From positions 1 to 7,397 of the forward strand of contig JAEUSC010000409.1 in assembly GCA_016789035.1 (NCBI GenBank): a stretch of 7,397 nucleotides of DNA, given 5' to 3'. The position numbers and the translations under genes were made by a program. This stretch comes from Candidatus Omnitrophota bacterium. GTDB lineage: Bacteria; Omnitrophota; Gorgyraeia; Zapsychrales; Fredricksoniimonadaceae. Below are positions 1-6,812 of this stretch, piece after piece. Each line of letters begins with the position of its first letter. Position 1 is the first letter of the stretch. The notes below the pieces were generated by a model. The model saw nothing but the letters and a program-made list of their open reading frames with translations, did not search any database and was not told where the DNA came from.

Positions 1-811
1 GATACAACTCAAAAGCTTTGAGTCGTTTTCCCGACAACAAAGCACTGTTACCCGCCAGCGCGTAAAAGTTCGCAAAGAATTGCTGAGGCCTGTCAACGAC
101 ACGGCTGATGAGCTTTTCGTGAGACCGGTACACCGTAACAGAATTCAGCCAAATCTGATAACGCGGCGTTTCGCGCATCGAATGGCTGTCATGCATGCGA
201 ACGGATACCAAAACCTCATCGACGTATCCGACCTGGTAATTGGTCCCGATCCGAATCAGCAAATCGAGGTCTTCTGAAATCCTTAAACGCTCATTGAAAG
301 TGCCGATCTTCGCAAAAATTTCTTTTTTGATCAGAAAAGCCGGCGTTGCAAACGGAAACCGGACCCTTAACATGTCTTTAATAATAAAATCGCTCGGCTG
401 GTATCCGGGTTCCGAACCGGGGTCCTTAATGATCCGCCCCTTGCCGTCAATATACCGAAAATTCGACGACACCATGGCCGCTTGCGGATTCTCTTCAAAG
501 CACTGCAACTGCTTTTCGATCTTGGCCGGTTCCCAAAGATCATCCGAATCCAAGAACGCAACAAACTCCCCCCGCGCCTTGGCAATGCCCACGTTACGCG
601 TCGCCGCAGGTCCGCTATTGGGTTTGTAAATATACTCAACCGCCGGCGCAAAGGCGGCCACAACGTCCCGAGTGTTATCAGTCGACCCGTCATCAACGAC
701 GATGATTTCAATATTCTTATACGACTGACCAAGGGCGCTCTTAAGACTTTCACCAATTAAAGCGGACCGGTTATACGTCGGAATGATAACGGAAACGAGC
801 GGATTTTTCAT
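1..811 (-). CDS. GT2 family glycosyltransferase, 3' end beyond the window
   Basis: This is a probable inverting GT-A glycosyltransferase that adds a sugar from a nucleotide donor to the lipid-linked glycan in the cytoplasm. Translating the minus strand from the ATG at 811 gives 270 residues with no stop before the window edge. The family hallmarks are in order: the N-terminal strand VSVIIPTYN (residues 6-14), VVDDGSTD (38-45), the metal-binding DSDD (88-91) preceded by ARGEFVAFL, and the catalytic-base region SEDLDLLIR (179-187). Only the C-terminal tail is missing. The ATG lies 12 nt beyond the stop of the upstream gene and has no clear ribosome binding site. An in-frame GTG at 826 overlaps that stop as GTGA, has AAGGA nine bases upstream, and would add five residues. 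I kept the ATG because the conserved strand normally begins within a few residues of the start. GC is about 50% over bases 1-240. Donor and acceptor cannot be read from the sequence. Confidence 0.93.
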   Translation of the reverse strand, partial: MKNPLVSVIIPTYNRSALIGESLKSALGQSYKNIEIIVVDDGSTDNTRDVVAAFAPAVEYIYKPNSGPAATRNVGIAKARGEFVAFLDSDDLWEPAKIEKQLQCFEENPQAAMVSSNFRYIDGKGRIIKDPGSEPGYQPSDFIIKDMLRVRFPFATPAFLIKKEIFAKIGTFNERLRISEDLDLLIRIGTNYQVGYVDEVLVSVRMHDSHSMRETPRYQIWLNSVTVYRSHEKLISRVVDRPQQFFANFYALAGNSALLSGKRLKAFELY

Positions 812-822
812 GGAATGCCGAC

Positions 823-1746
823 TCACGTCTTTTTTTCCTTAAAAAAACCTTTCCACACGCCGCAATAATGCCAATATCCCACAAACTGAGAATAATCCGG
901 GCGGCCGCTCAATTGGGAAAGCACCCATTTCAACTGAGCCGTAACGATCAACCGGTAAACTAAAAGAGGCACGCCGCATAATTTCGGTTTTGACGGATTA
1001 TAAACCAATCCCCGGAAATAGGTTTCCCCTAACGCCTTAATGCGCTGACTGATATGCCGCAGGGTCGTTTTAGCCTTCGGGACATAATGCTGAATTCTGG
1101 CCTCGGGCAAATACCACATTTTGTTGCCCTTTGACAATAGCCGGTTCATCATGTCTGTCTCTTCACCCAACAGCACTTTTCCCTGGACCGCATTTAATCC
1201 CAGAGACGTATTAAAGCCGCCGAGTGTTTCTAATTCTTTTTTGGTACAGGCCCAGTTGGCAGAGATAAATCTTGCGTTCGGATTATCCGGCACCCCTGCC
1301 CACGGCAGTTCAAACCCAACGATGGAATAATCTTTAACCAAAGACAGCAATTGCGGCGGAACCTTAGAGTCTTCGAACTCGCTTTCAACCGCTCCTCCCC
1401 AAAAGAAGCCTGTGGGCATCCTGCTGTAAGCATTCCAATAGGCCTCTAACCAGTTTGAGCTGAACTTAACATCGTCATCCGTAAAAATGATCAGCTCACC
1501 GCGCACGGCCGCCAGCCCTGCATTCTTGGCCCGACTCAGGCCCTGGATCGGTTCATTCACCAAAACAATGGGCAACCGCTCTTTATAACGATTAACAACC
1601 GCATTGGTATCATCCGTGCAATTGTTATTCACAACAATGATTTCCCAGCGAAGGCCTTTGGGAACCCTGCAAAGACCAATGCTTTCCAGGGTGATTGCCA
1701 ACCGCTTGGAATTATTCCATGTGCAGATGATAATTGAGACGTTCAT
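823..1746 (-). CDS. GT2 family glycosyltransferase
   Basis: This is a complete 307-residue GT-A glycosyltransferase, probably cytoplasmic or membrane-associated, acting in assembly of the glycan repeat unit. Visible motifs are VSIIICTWNN (residues 3-12), IVVNNNCTDDT (37-47), the DxD-type FTDDDV (88-93) after RGELII, ANWACTKKELETLGGF (163-178) in the acceptor region, and GEETDMMNRL (194-203), which holds the probable catalytic acid/base. A basic segment follows (IQHYVPKAKTTLRH, 218-231), common in this subgroup. The ATG is four bases after the stop of the GT29-like gene and has no strong Shine-Dalgarno sequence, so translation may depend on coupling. The tail (FFKEKKT) overlaps a possible downstream ribosome binding site. 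GC is about 54% over 1381-1560, clearly higher than the adjacent upstream gene. The sugar and linkage are unknown. Confidence 0.95.
   Translation of the reverse strand: MNVSIIICTWNNSKRLAITLESIGLCRVPKGLRWEIIVVNNNCTDDTNAVVNRYKERLPIVLVNEPIQGLSRAKNAGLAAVRGELIIFTDDDVKFSSNWLEAYWNAYSRMPTGFFWGGAVESEFEDSKVPPQLLSLVKDYSIVGFELPWAGVPDNPNARFISANWACTKKELETLGGFNTSLGLNAVQGKVLLGEETDMMNRLLSKGNKMWYLPEARIQHYVPKAKTTLRHISQRIKALGETYFRGLVYNPSKPKLCGVPLLVYRLIVTAQLKWVLSQLSGRPDYSQFVGYWHYCGVWKGFFKEKKT
836..840 (-). promoter_or_regulatory. possible ribosome binding site for the alternative GTG start at 826
   Basis: AAGGA lies nine bases upstream of a GTG codon at 826-824. That GTG overlaps the TGA stop of the preceding glycosyltransferase gene (GTGA). 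If used, the downstream GT2 gene would be translationally coupled. The A-rich stretch also encodes the Lys/Glu-rich tail of the upstream protein, so the match could be coincidental. Confidence 0.35.
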
Positions 1747-1750
1747 AACT

Positions 1751-2515
1751 TTAAACTTTGGCTACCAAAGATACCTGCTTATATTTTCTAAATCTTTCAA
1801 TATCAAACAAGGACGGATCAAATGCCAACACAAACTTAACCATAGGATTATTTGTAATCAAACCTTCCAGAATATTTATTTCCCCCGAATAATTATGATG
1901 AGAGACAGTAGGACTCGAATTGTTTGAAAAATAATGCGCATTGCTTGACGTAAAAAAATTAAATCCCGATACAATCAATACCTTGGGTTTTAATTTCAAA
2001 GCCAAATAAATCGCCATCATACCCGTTGTAGGCACCGCCCAATCCCCCTTTGGCTTTTTATATCTTTTATCTAATAAAAATGACAGTACATAATTTAACA
2101 TGGCAGACAAAAATCTTACGCTTCCGGCTCTAAAGAAATCAAAGTCGCTGGGAACAAAAATGGGATAAGGACTATATGACATCTGAGCAACATCCAAATC
2201 TGATTTCCATCGCGAATTAAAATTGGAGTAAGGAATTGACGACCAGATATATTTTGCTCCATCCTTCTGCACGTCTTCTAGTTTCTTTCTGATATCGGGT
2301 CTATAAAAATTACAGATAAAAATATCGGTTCTACTACCTATAAACTGTTGAAAGTTATATTCAACTCGATAGTTATTCATCCTTATTATCAAATCTGCTT
2401 TCTCGATTTCTTCACCAATGGGAAATTCTAAAGCAGAAGGCGCATTACCTATGACAGCAATGCTTTCGATCTTTTTATTATCCCTGAACTCTTTCCAACA
2501 ATTAATTCTTAACAC
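1751..2515 (-). CDS. Sialyltransferase-fold glycosyltransferase, GT29-like
   Basis: This 254-residue protein carries what look like all four sialyl motifs of family GT29 in the correct order. Motif L: AVIGNAPS (20-27), IIRMNN (43-48) and FIGSRTD (58-64). Motif S: VPTTGMMAIYLAL (161-173) and VSGFNFF (182-188). Motif III: HYF (194-196). Motif VS: His207-x4-Glu212. In GT29 enzymes the VS histidine is the proposed catalytic base and motifs L and S bind the CMP-activated donor. No signal peptide or membrane segment is evident, so a cytoplasmic enzyme is inferred. The donor could be CMP-sialic acid, CMP-Kdo or another nonulosonate; no synthesis genes for the first are in the window. Family GT42 shares the fold and a similar HY motif and is the main alternative. 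The start is a GTG with a weak G-rich upstream region; no in-frame ATG exists nearby, so the N-terminus is uncertain. GC is about 36% over 1801-2220, unlike the downstream GT2 genes. A fold-level call is fairly secure; the specific activity is not. Confidence 0.8.
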   Translation of the reverse strand: MLRINCWKEFRDNKKIESIAVIGNAPSALEFPIGEEIEKADLIIRMNNYRVEYNFQQFIGSRTDIFICNFYRPDIRKKLEDVQKDGAKYIWSSIPYSNFNSRWKSDLDVAQMSYSPYPIFVPSDFDFFRAGSVRFLSAMLNYVLSFLLDKRYKKPKGDWAVPTTGMMAIYLALKLKPKVLIVSGFNFFTSSNAHYFSNNSSPTVSHHNYSGEINILEGLITNNPMVKFVLAFDPSLFDIERFRKYKQVSLVAKV

Positions 2516-2706
2516 CCTAAAACCGCCTACCCTATCGCTTAATAAATATCATTTTCGTTTCCCAACATATACACGCGCCGCAAGAACCAAGACCATTAAA
2601 ACACAGACTAATAAGAAAGAACTGTATTCACAGATATAATTTCAACTAAACCAATGCTAGCTCAGCACACCCAGCATATTTCTTTCATATACTGATCCTG
2701 AAATCA
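2516..2706 (-). other. 191-nt AT-rich gap between the ATPase and GT29-like genes
   Basis: This is the only sizeable intergenic stretch in the window. I find no convincing promoter, terminator, JUMPStart or ops element on the minus strand. A 5-bp inverted repeat (ATGCT at 2654-2658, AGCAT at 2673-2677) has no T-tract after it on either strand. Between stop codons, 2549-2641 reads as 30 codons that are strongly hydrophobic in the middle with a basic end (RVYVGKRK), which could be the remnant of a membrane protein tail or chance. The gap may reflect a past insertion or replacement, and a promoter for the three downstream genes could lie here without matching consensus. Confidence 0.5.
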
Positions 2707-3912
2707 CTAATTTACGACCCACTCATGCATTAGACTGCAAACCCCTTTTACCTTCTCCCCACCATACACAACTAATTTATATTCCTTTGAATGAGAATCA
2801 AAAATTGCATACCCATTTTTCTTAAGAAAATTTACGCTATATACGTATATATTAGGTAACAGATTTAGACTCTTTATTCTTAAGTCTATAAATCCTTTAC
2901 TATTTAATTTATTAAGGGAGAATTTGTCCGCATCTGTTCTCATGCTACAAACTATCCCCCCGTCAATTGAATACAAGGCAACATCCAATACCACCTCGTC
3001 TGTTAACCCTCTCGTTTCATAATGAACCCTTATTGTCAAATCATCACCCACACAGCAACCATCCGAAACTTTTCCCGATGAATTTAATATCTGAACGTCT
3101 TTAACAATTATTTCACCACTTCCGACCCTGCCCTTTGGACCAACTTCTTTTGAATAAAGACTTTTTCGATAATAATCAACCGCTTTCTCAGTTTCCCCAT
3201 CAAAAAGACTATCACCATGGTACATCAGGAGTGAACGGCGACAAAGTTTGTCTACTTGATGCAATTGATGAGAAACAAAAATGACACTTCCACCTTCTTC
3301 AATGTATTGCATCATGCGATCCAAACATTTTGCCTGGAAAGCCATATCCCCTACGGCCAGGACCTCATCGACCAACAAAATATCAGGATTGCAATGCACC
3401 GCTACCGCAAAGCCTAGCCGAACAAACATCCCGCTCGAGTAATACTTCACCGGCGTATCGAGGAAATCTCCAATGTCGGCAAAGTCCACAATGGCATCGA
3501 ATTTTTTATCCAGTTCGCGTTTGTTCATACCGAGAATGGCACCATTAACATAAATATTTTCTCTGCCGGTTAAGACCGGATGAAATCCAGCCCCCACCGC
3601 TATTAACGCACCGACCCGCCCCTTAATGGTAATCTCACCTTTGTCCGGCCAGAAAATCCCGTTGAGCATTTTCAACAACGATGTCTTACCTGACCCATTG
3701 GAGCCAATGAGTCCCAGTGTTTCTCCCCGTTTTAACTCAAAAGACACATCATTAACCGCCCAAAACTCATTTTTTCGTAGTTCTCCGGGATTAGAACTTA
3801 AACGAAACATATTCCTTCCAATGTCTGTCATTCCATAGAGCATCGATTGCTTCAGGGACTTACAATATTTTTTAGAAACACGATCGACCTTAAGTAAGAC
3901 ATCCTCGTTCAT
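2707..3912 (-). CDS. wzt: O-antigen/polysaccharide ABC transporter ATP-binding protein with C-terminal glycan-binding domain
   Basis: This is the ATPase of an ABC exporter that moves a completed lipid-linked polysaccharide across the inner membrane. In its 401 residues one sees Walker A GSNGSGKT (70-77), the Wzt/TagH-type segment GALIAVGAGFHPVLTGREN (101-119), the signature YSSGMFVRLGFA (158-169), Walker B DILLVDEVLAVGD (177-189) with catalytic Glu183, and the H-loop histidine 215 in FVSHQ. After about residue 260 a non-ATPase domain of some 140 residues follows, matching the Wzt C-terminal domain in size, position and features (VGDDLTIRVHYETRG). In E. coli O9a the equivalent domain binds the modified non-reducing end of the O-polysaccharide and gates export. 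The ATG is one base after the permease stop, with GAGGG six bases upstream. GC drops from about 47% (3361-3780) to about 34% (2761-3180), roughly at the domain boundary, suggesting domain exchange. A teichoic-acid-type TagH is less likely given the C-terminal domain. Confidence 0.96.
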   Translation of the reverse strand: MNEDVLLKVDRVSKKYCKSLKQSMLYGMTDIGRNMFRLSSNPGELRKNEFWAVNDVSFELKRGETLGLIGSNGSGKTSLLKMLNGIFWPDKGEITIKGRVGALIAVGAGFHPVLTGRENIYVNGAILGMNKRELDKKFDAIVDFADIGDFLDTPVKYYSSGMFVRLGFAVAVHCNPDILLVDEVLAVGDMAFQAKCLDRMMQYIEEGGSVIFVSHQLHQVDKLCRRSLLMYHGDSLFDGETEKAVDYYRKSLYSKEVGPKGRVGSGEIIVKDVQILNSSGKVSDGCCVGDDLTIRVHYETRGLTDEVVLDVALYSIDGGIVCSMRTDADKFSLNKLNSKGFIDLRIKSLNLLPNIYVYSVNFLKKNGYAIFDSHSKEYKLVVYGGEKVKGVCSLMHEWVVN

Positions 3913-3913
3913 G

Positions 3914-4765
3914 TTAAACCCTCTCTGTGATACGAGTTTCCGTCAAATGAAAAACATACAAACTCAATATGAAAATAACAATAGCCGCAATCGCAGAATA
4001 AAGAAAACCGTGCCATTCTTTAATCTGACCATTAAGCACTAAATCGCGTGCGGCCAGAATGAAATAATTCATCGGATTAAAATGATTGATTGTGTTTAAC
4101 AGACCGTAGCTGCGTCTTTCATAAAGAACCGGGGTTAAGAACATAAAAAAAGTTAAAAACATCGGCAGAATATTGGCCACATCGCGGATAACCCCATTTA
4201 ATAACGACAAAAAGAAGCCCATCCCTAGTGTTAAAAAGATAATCGCCAAAATCACAACAGGAAGAAGGAAAACCCCATGACTTGGCATGATTCTAAAGAA
4301 AAGAAATAATGCAATCAACAAAACCAATTGAACGCAAAACGACACTAACCCCTGACCAATGGAGGCAAAGACCAATGATTTCTTCGAAAAATTAATTTTG
4401 GTTATCATGGGGCCGGCCAAAACCAGAGCCTGTGAACTCGCCAATAGTCCTGTGGAGAATAGCTGCCAAAAGGCCATACCTAAGACGGCATAGATCGGAT
4501 AAGGCACTTTAATATCACCGATCACAAAAACACCGGAACGGTTTAAAACGATAAACGTCCCGATGCTGACAAGAGGAATGACAAACGCCCACACCAACCC
4601 CATGATGGATTGCTTATAGGCCGCGGTAAAATCTCGTTTAAACAACTGAAAAATCAACCAGCGATTTTCGCTAATTTCTCTAAATATCTCAGAGAAAGTA
4701 GCAACATAACTTTGCCTAATTGAATTATCCGGCCGATATTTGGTAATACGCAATTGATCTGACAT
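3914..4765 (-). CDS. wzm: O-antigen/polysaccharide ABC transporter permease
   Basis: This is the membrane half of the polysaccharide exporter, forming with the ATPase a channel through which the lipid-linked glycan is threaded to the periplasm. The 283-residue length and layout fit ABC-2 type permeases (Wzm/TagG). An amphipathic N-terminal region (about 22-45) leads into the family hallmark RDFTAAYKQSIMGLVWAFV (44-62). About six hydrophobic segments are seen, near 54-75, 90-115, 132-157, 165-190, 198-214 and 255-274. The late motif FNPMNYFILAARDLVLNG (229-246) is typical of the family. The start is well supported by GGGGAG five bases upstream. Its stop is separated from the ATPase ATG by a single base. 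GC is moderate and the gene shows no sign of damage. Sequence alone does not tell which glycan is carried. Confidence 0.96.
   Translation of the reverse strand: MSDQLRITKYRPDNSIRQSYVATFSEIFREISENRWLIFQLFKRDFTAAYKQSIMGLVWAFVIPLVSIGTFIVLNRSGVFVIGDIKVPYPIYAVLGMAFWQLFSTGLLASSQALVLAGPMITKINFSKKSLVFASIGQGLVSFCVQLVLLIALFLFFRIMPSHGVFLLPVVILAIIFLTLGMGFFLSLLNGVIRDVANILPMFLTFFMFLTPVLYERRSYGLLNTINHFNPMNYFILAARDLVLNGQIKEWHGFLYSAIAAIVIFILSLYVFHLTETRITERV
3919..3923 (-). promoter_or_regulatory. ribosome binding site for the ATPase gene
   Basis: GAGGG lies six bases upstream of the ATG at 3912, inside the last codons of the permease gene. This supports the chosen start and implies that permease and ATPase are translated in tandem, as expected for two halves of one transporter. 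Confidence 0.75.
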
Positions 4766-4770
4766 TAATT

Positions 4771-4776
4771 CTCCCC
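4771..4776 (-). promoter_or_regulatory. ribosome binding site for the permease gene
   Basis: GGGGAG is five bases upstream of the permease ATG at 4765. It lies in the 58-nt gap after the pyruvyl transferase family gene. I saw no convincing sigma-70 promoter or terminator in that gap, so read-through from upstream is the simplest reading. Confidence 0.7.
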
Positions 4777-4823
4777 TATGACATAAGCCTTATAATAACC
4801 ATCTTTAAAAAGGAACCCATCAT

Positions 4824-5774
4824 TTACATTGAATAATTAACCAAAAGATTTTTACGAAAAGAGCGATATTTAGAAGAGGTAAAGAACTTCTTTAACCGGC
4901 CCCGGGATTCAATGACCTTATTGATCATGCCGCAAGGCAATTCATCGAGCCACACAACTCCCCGATCCTTTAATGAATACTCCCAGATCGAGCGGTTCTT
5001 ATGATATCCATTGGCCATCATCTTCGTCGGAATCTGTAATATGGATCCTAATATTGTCGAATGCGTTCTATTGGTAAAAAGCTCGCGCGCATGGGCATGG
5101 ATAGAAACCCACTCATCAAAGCTTTTGGTCACCAGCACAGGATCCATCCAGTTTAAATAATCGTAGGGCAGACTCTGCGGCATCTCCTTATCATTTCTTA
5201 TCGCAAACAACCGGTATTTGCCTTTGATCTCCTTATTTAAAACATCCTCTTTGGTCAAATTTAACGCGGTGTCATGATCCACGCGAAGATCAACGAACGC
5301 AGGAAGTAAATCTTTAATTAAGAAATAGGATGTTTTTTCTCTGGTATATAAAACAAACCGTGAGGTGACATTGCTTTTAAAACACGGCAAGAACGTCTTG
5401 GATATATATTCGGAATCATCCACAATGGTCGTAGGACCGTTAATCACCACACCCTTGTGTTGAGACAACGATTTCTGCAAAGCCAACGCCGGCGTACCGG
5501 ACCAAACAGGAATATACCCGCCGCCGCCGTGAAGATAGACCACCGTATCAGGCGAATACGCCGCCTTCATATACTCGTCATGCGTCACGGTCGTATAGTC
5601 AATACCGGCCAAATGGATCAGTTTATGAAATCCTTTGTAAATCAGCAGATCACCCGCATTACCACCAGGTTCAACAAGAACGAACTTCTTATCCTTGTAG
5701 ACCTTCAGCAGCTCATACAAATCGGTAGACATTAATCCTGATTCTAAATTATTTTGACGCCATTCAGAGTACAT
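4824..5774 (-). CDS. Polysaccharide pyruvyl transferase family protein
   Basis: Characterised members of this family (CsaB, WcaK, ExoV, Pvg1) move pyruvate from phosphoenolpyruvate onto a sugar hydroxyl pair, giving an acidic ketal; many members are untested. The 316 residues show the N-terminal GGNAGDLLI (37-45), the glycine-rich turn LHGGGGYIP (81-89), the mid-protein TREKTS (144-149), DHDTALNL (166-173), and the C-terminal FTNRTHSTILGS (233-244), where Arg and His fit the conserved R-x-H region. YHKNRSIWEYSLKDRGV (257-273) completes the family pattern. I chose ATG 5774 because AAAGGA sits seven bases upstream; an in-frame TTG one codon earlier is a weaker start. The protein is clearly paralogous to the truncated gene at 6829-7397, with a GT2 gene between them. 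Whether it makes a pyruvyl ketal or another modification cannot be told from sequence. Confidence 0.9.
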   Translation of the reverse strand: MYSEWRQNNLESGLMSTDLYELLKVYKDKKFVLVEPGGNAGDLLIYKGFHKLIHLAGIDYTTVTHDEYMKAAYSPDTVVYLHGGGGYIPVWSGTPALALQKSLSQHKGVVINGPTTIVDDSEYISKTFLPCFKSNVTSRFVLYTREKTSYFLIKDLLPAFVDLRVDHDTALNLTKEDVLNKEIKGKYRLFAIRNDKEMPQSLPYDYLNWMDPVLVTKSFDEWVSIHAHARELFTNRTHSTILGSILQIPTKMMANGYHKNRSIWEYSLKDRGVVWLDELPCGMINKVIESRGRLKKFFTSSKYRSFRKNLLVNYSM

Positions 5775-5781
5775 CAAACAT

Positions 5782-5787
5782 TCCTTT
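5782..5787 (-). promoter_or_regulatory. ribosome binding site that decides the start of the second pyruvyl transferase family gene
   Basis: AAAGGA is seven bases upstream of the ATG at 5774 and only four from the in-frame TTG at 5777. Spacing and codon type both favour the ATG. It lies in the 63-nt gap after the upstream GT2 gene, where no clear promoter or terminator was seen. Confidence 0.7.
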
Positions 5788-5837
5788 CGTAATTCATCGC
5801 CTTACATCAAGTTCACGCGCATGACTTTAAACATCAG

Positions 5838-6803
5838 TTACTGGACTTTCTTGATTCTATTCATCCACAACAATTGTTTAAACATGGATTGAGCAAACTT
5901 TCGGCTGGGCTTTGCTTTTAATATCAACCAGCCGAACTTAATGGCATCCCGCTTGCTTCCTGTCTGTATCGCTTGAACATAGTATTGCTTTATATATTGC
6001 GCCTTGAAGATATTAATATCGCCAATTGAAACCTTATACTTTTGAACCAATACACTTTGGACTTTTCCCAAAACCAACCCATCTAAAGAATCGCGCCCTG
6101 TTTCTCTTCTTTCTTTGGAAAGTGCACGCACAAGCAAATGGTTACCAATCTGTTTGTCCAAATTTTTCGTTGATATAGACGAAATAGATCTCCTTAACGA
6201 ATATAACGGCTGCTCAATGTTAGCCATCTGATACCTTTCTGCCAACCGCAACCAAAGATCATAATCTTCTACATACTTTGCCTTTTCACGATACCCTCCG
6301 ACAGTATCCACAGCCACTTTTCGAAAAAGAACAGCCCCATGGCAAAAGGCACTACCTTTATTGAGTAACTCCTTAATTTCCTTGTCTTCTGTCGGCATTC
6401 GCCACGTGGAGAAAACCTTTCCCTCACGATCAATTAAATTGACAATCGAACCCACTATCATAATATCCGGATGGGTAACCAGAAACTGGAGTTGTTTTTC
6501 TAACCGGTCCGGAGAGGAAACATCATCATCATCTTGCCGGGCAACAAATTCACCCCTTGCTAAAGCCAAACCCTTGTTTAAATTTGCCGTCAGACCCAAA
6601 TTTGTACTGTTACGCACATACACGATACGAGAATCGGTGTAACTTTTTACAATGTCTTCTGTCGACTCGGTAGAAGCATCATTAATAATAATGAATTCGA
6701 AATTCTGATAACTTTGATTAAGAATACTATCAATTGCAGCGTGTAAAAATTCTGAACCATTGTAAACCGACATTACGATGCTGATCGTAGGTTTGGTTTC
6801 CAT
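5838..6803 (-). CDS. GT2 family glycosyltransferase
   Basis: This is a complete 321-residue GT-A glycosyltransferase of the widespread bacterial family 2 type, inferred to add one sugar of the repeat unit at the cytoplasmic face. Motifs in order are ISIVMSVYNG (7-16), FIIINDASTE (37-46), the metal-binding QDDDDVSSPDRLEKQ (90-104) after ARGEFVAR, HGAVLFRK (155-162), and VEDYDLWLRLAE (178-189), which holds the probable catalytic Asp/Glu. The last 100 residues are basic and lack a clear membrane helix. The ATG lies one base after a run of eight G and 25 nt beyond the stop of the upstream gene; the G-run is the only Shine-Dalgarno-like sequence. It sits between two paralogous pyruvyl transferase family genes. 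GC is about 33-45% in sampled stretches. Donor and linkage are unknown. Confidence 0.95.
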   Translation of the reverse strand: METKPTISIVMSVYNGSEFLHAAIDSILNQSYQNFEFIIINDASTESTEDIVKSYTDSRIVYVRNSTNLGLTANLNKGLALARGEFVARQDDDDVSSPDRLEKQLQFLVTHPDIMIVGSIVNLIDREGKVFSTWRMPTEDKEIKELLNKGSAFCHGAVLFRKVAVDTVGGYREKAKYVEDYDLWLRLAERYQMANIEQPLYSLRRSISSISTKNLDKQIGNHLLVRALSKERRETGRDSLDGLVLGKVQSVLVQKYKVSIGDINIFKAQYIKQYYVQAIQTGSKRDAIKFGWLILKAKPSRKFAQSMFKQLLWMNRIKKVQ

Positions 6804-6804
6804 A

Positions 6805-6812
6805 CCCCCCCC
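6805..6812 (-). repeat. homopolymer of eight G in the translation-initiation region
   Basis: On the transcribed strand eight consecutive G lie one base before the ATG at 6803. The first of them is the G of another ATG at 6814. That upstream ATG is out of frame with the glycosyltransferase at the present length and meets a stop after about a dozen codons; a tract of nine G would put it in frame. The tract also provides the only plausible ribosome binding site, so length changes would alter both spacing and start choice. Confidence 0.8.

Noticed and set aside
80..760. Plus-strand and alternate-frame ORFs over the leftmost gene
   Set aside because: The minus-strand frame from 811 to the window edge is open and carries full GT2 motifs; the others show no family motifs and are shadows of it.
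2516..2540. GGCGGTTTTAGG upstream of the GT29-like gene as an ops/JUMPStart (RfaH) element
   Set aside because: It shares only GGCGGT with the ops consensus GGCGGTAG and lacks the rest of JUMPStart; it is also inside the operon rather than ahead of it.
2633..2642. A perfect TATAAT on the plus strand at 2635-2640
   Set aside because: The hexamer at the proper -35 distance is TAAGAA, and no gene is read rightwards from there. In AT-rich DNA this match is expected by chance.
2654..2677. Inverted repeat ATGCT/AGCAT as a terminator after the ATPase gene
   Set aside because: The stem is only 5 bp with a 14-nt loop and no T-tract follows on either strand.
2662..2688. Eight-codon minus-strand ORF (MKEICWVC) with AGGA five bases upstream, resembling a leader peptide
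   Set aside because: There is no attenuator structure after it and no biosynthetic link to its residues; an ORF this short arises easily by chance.
4766..4823. TATAAG-containing stretch before the permease gene as a promoter
   Set aside because: At 17-bp spacing the -35 position reads GGTTCC, a poor match; read-through from the upstream gene explains expression.
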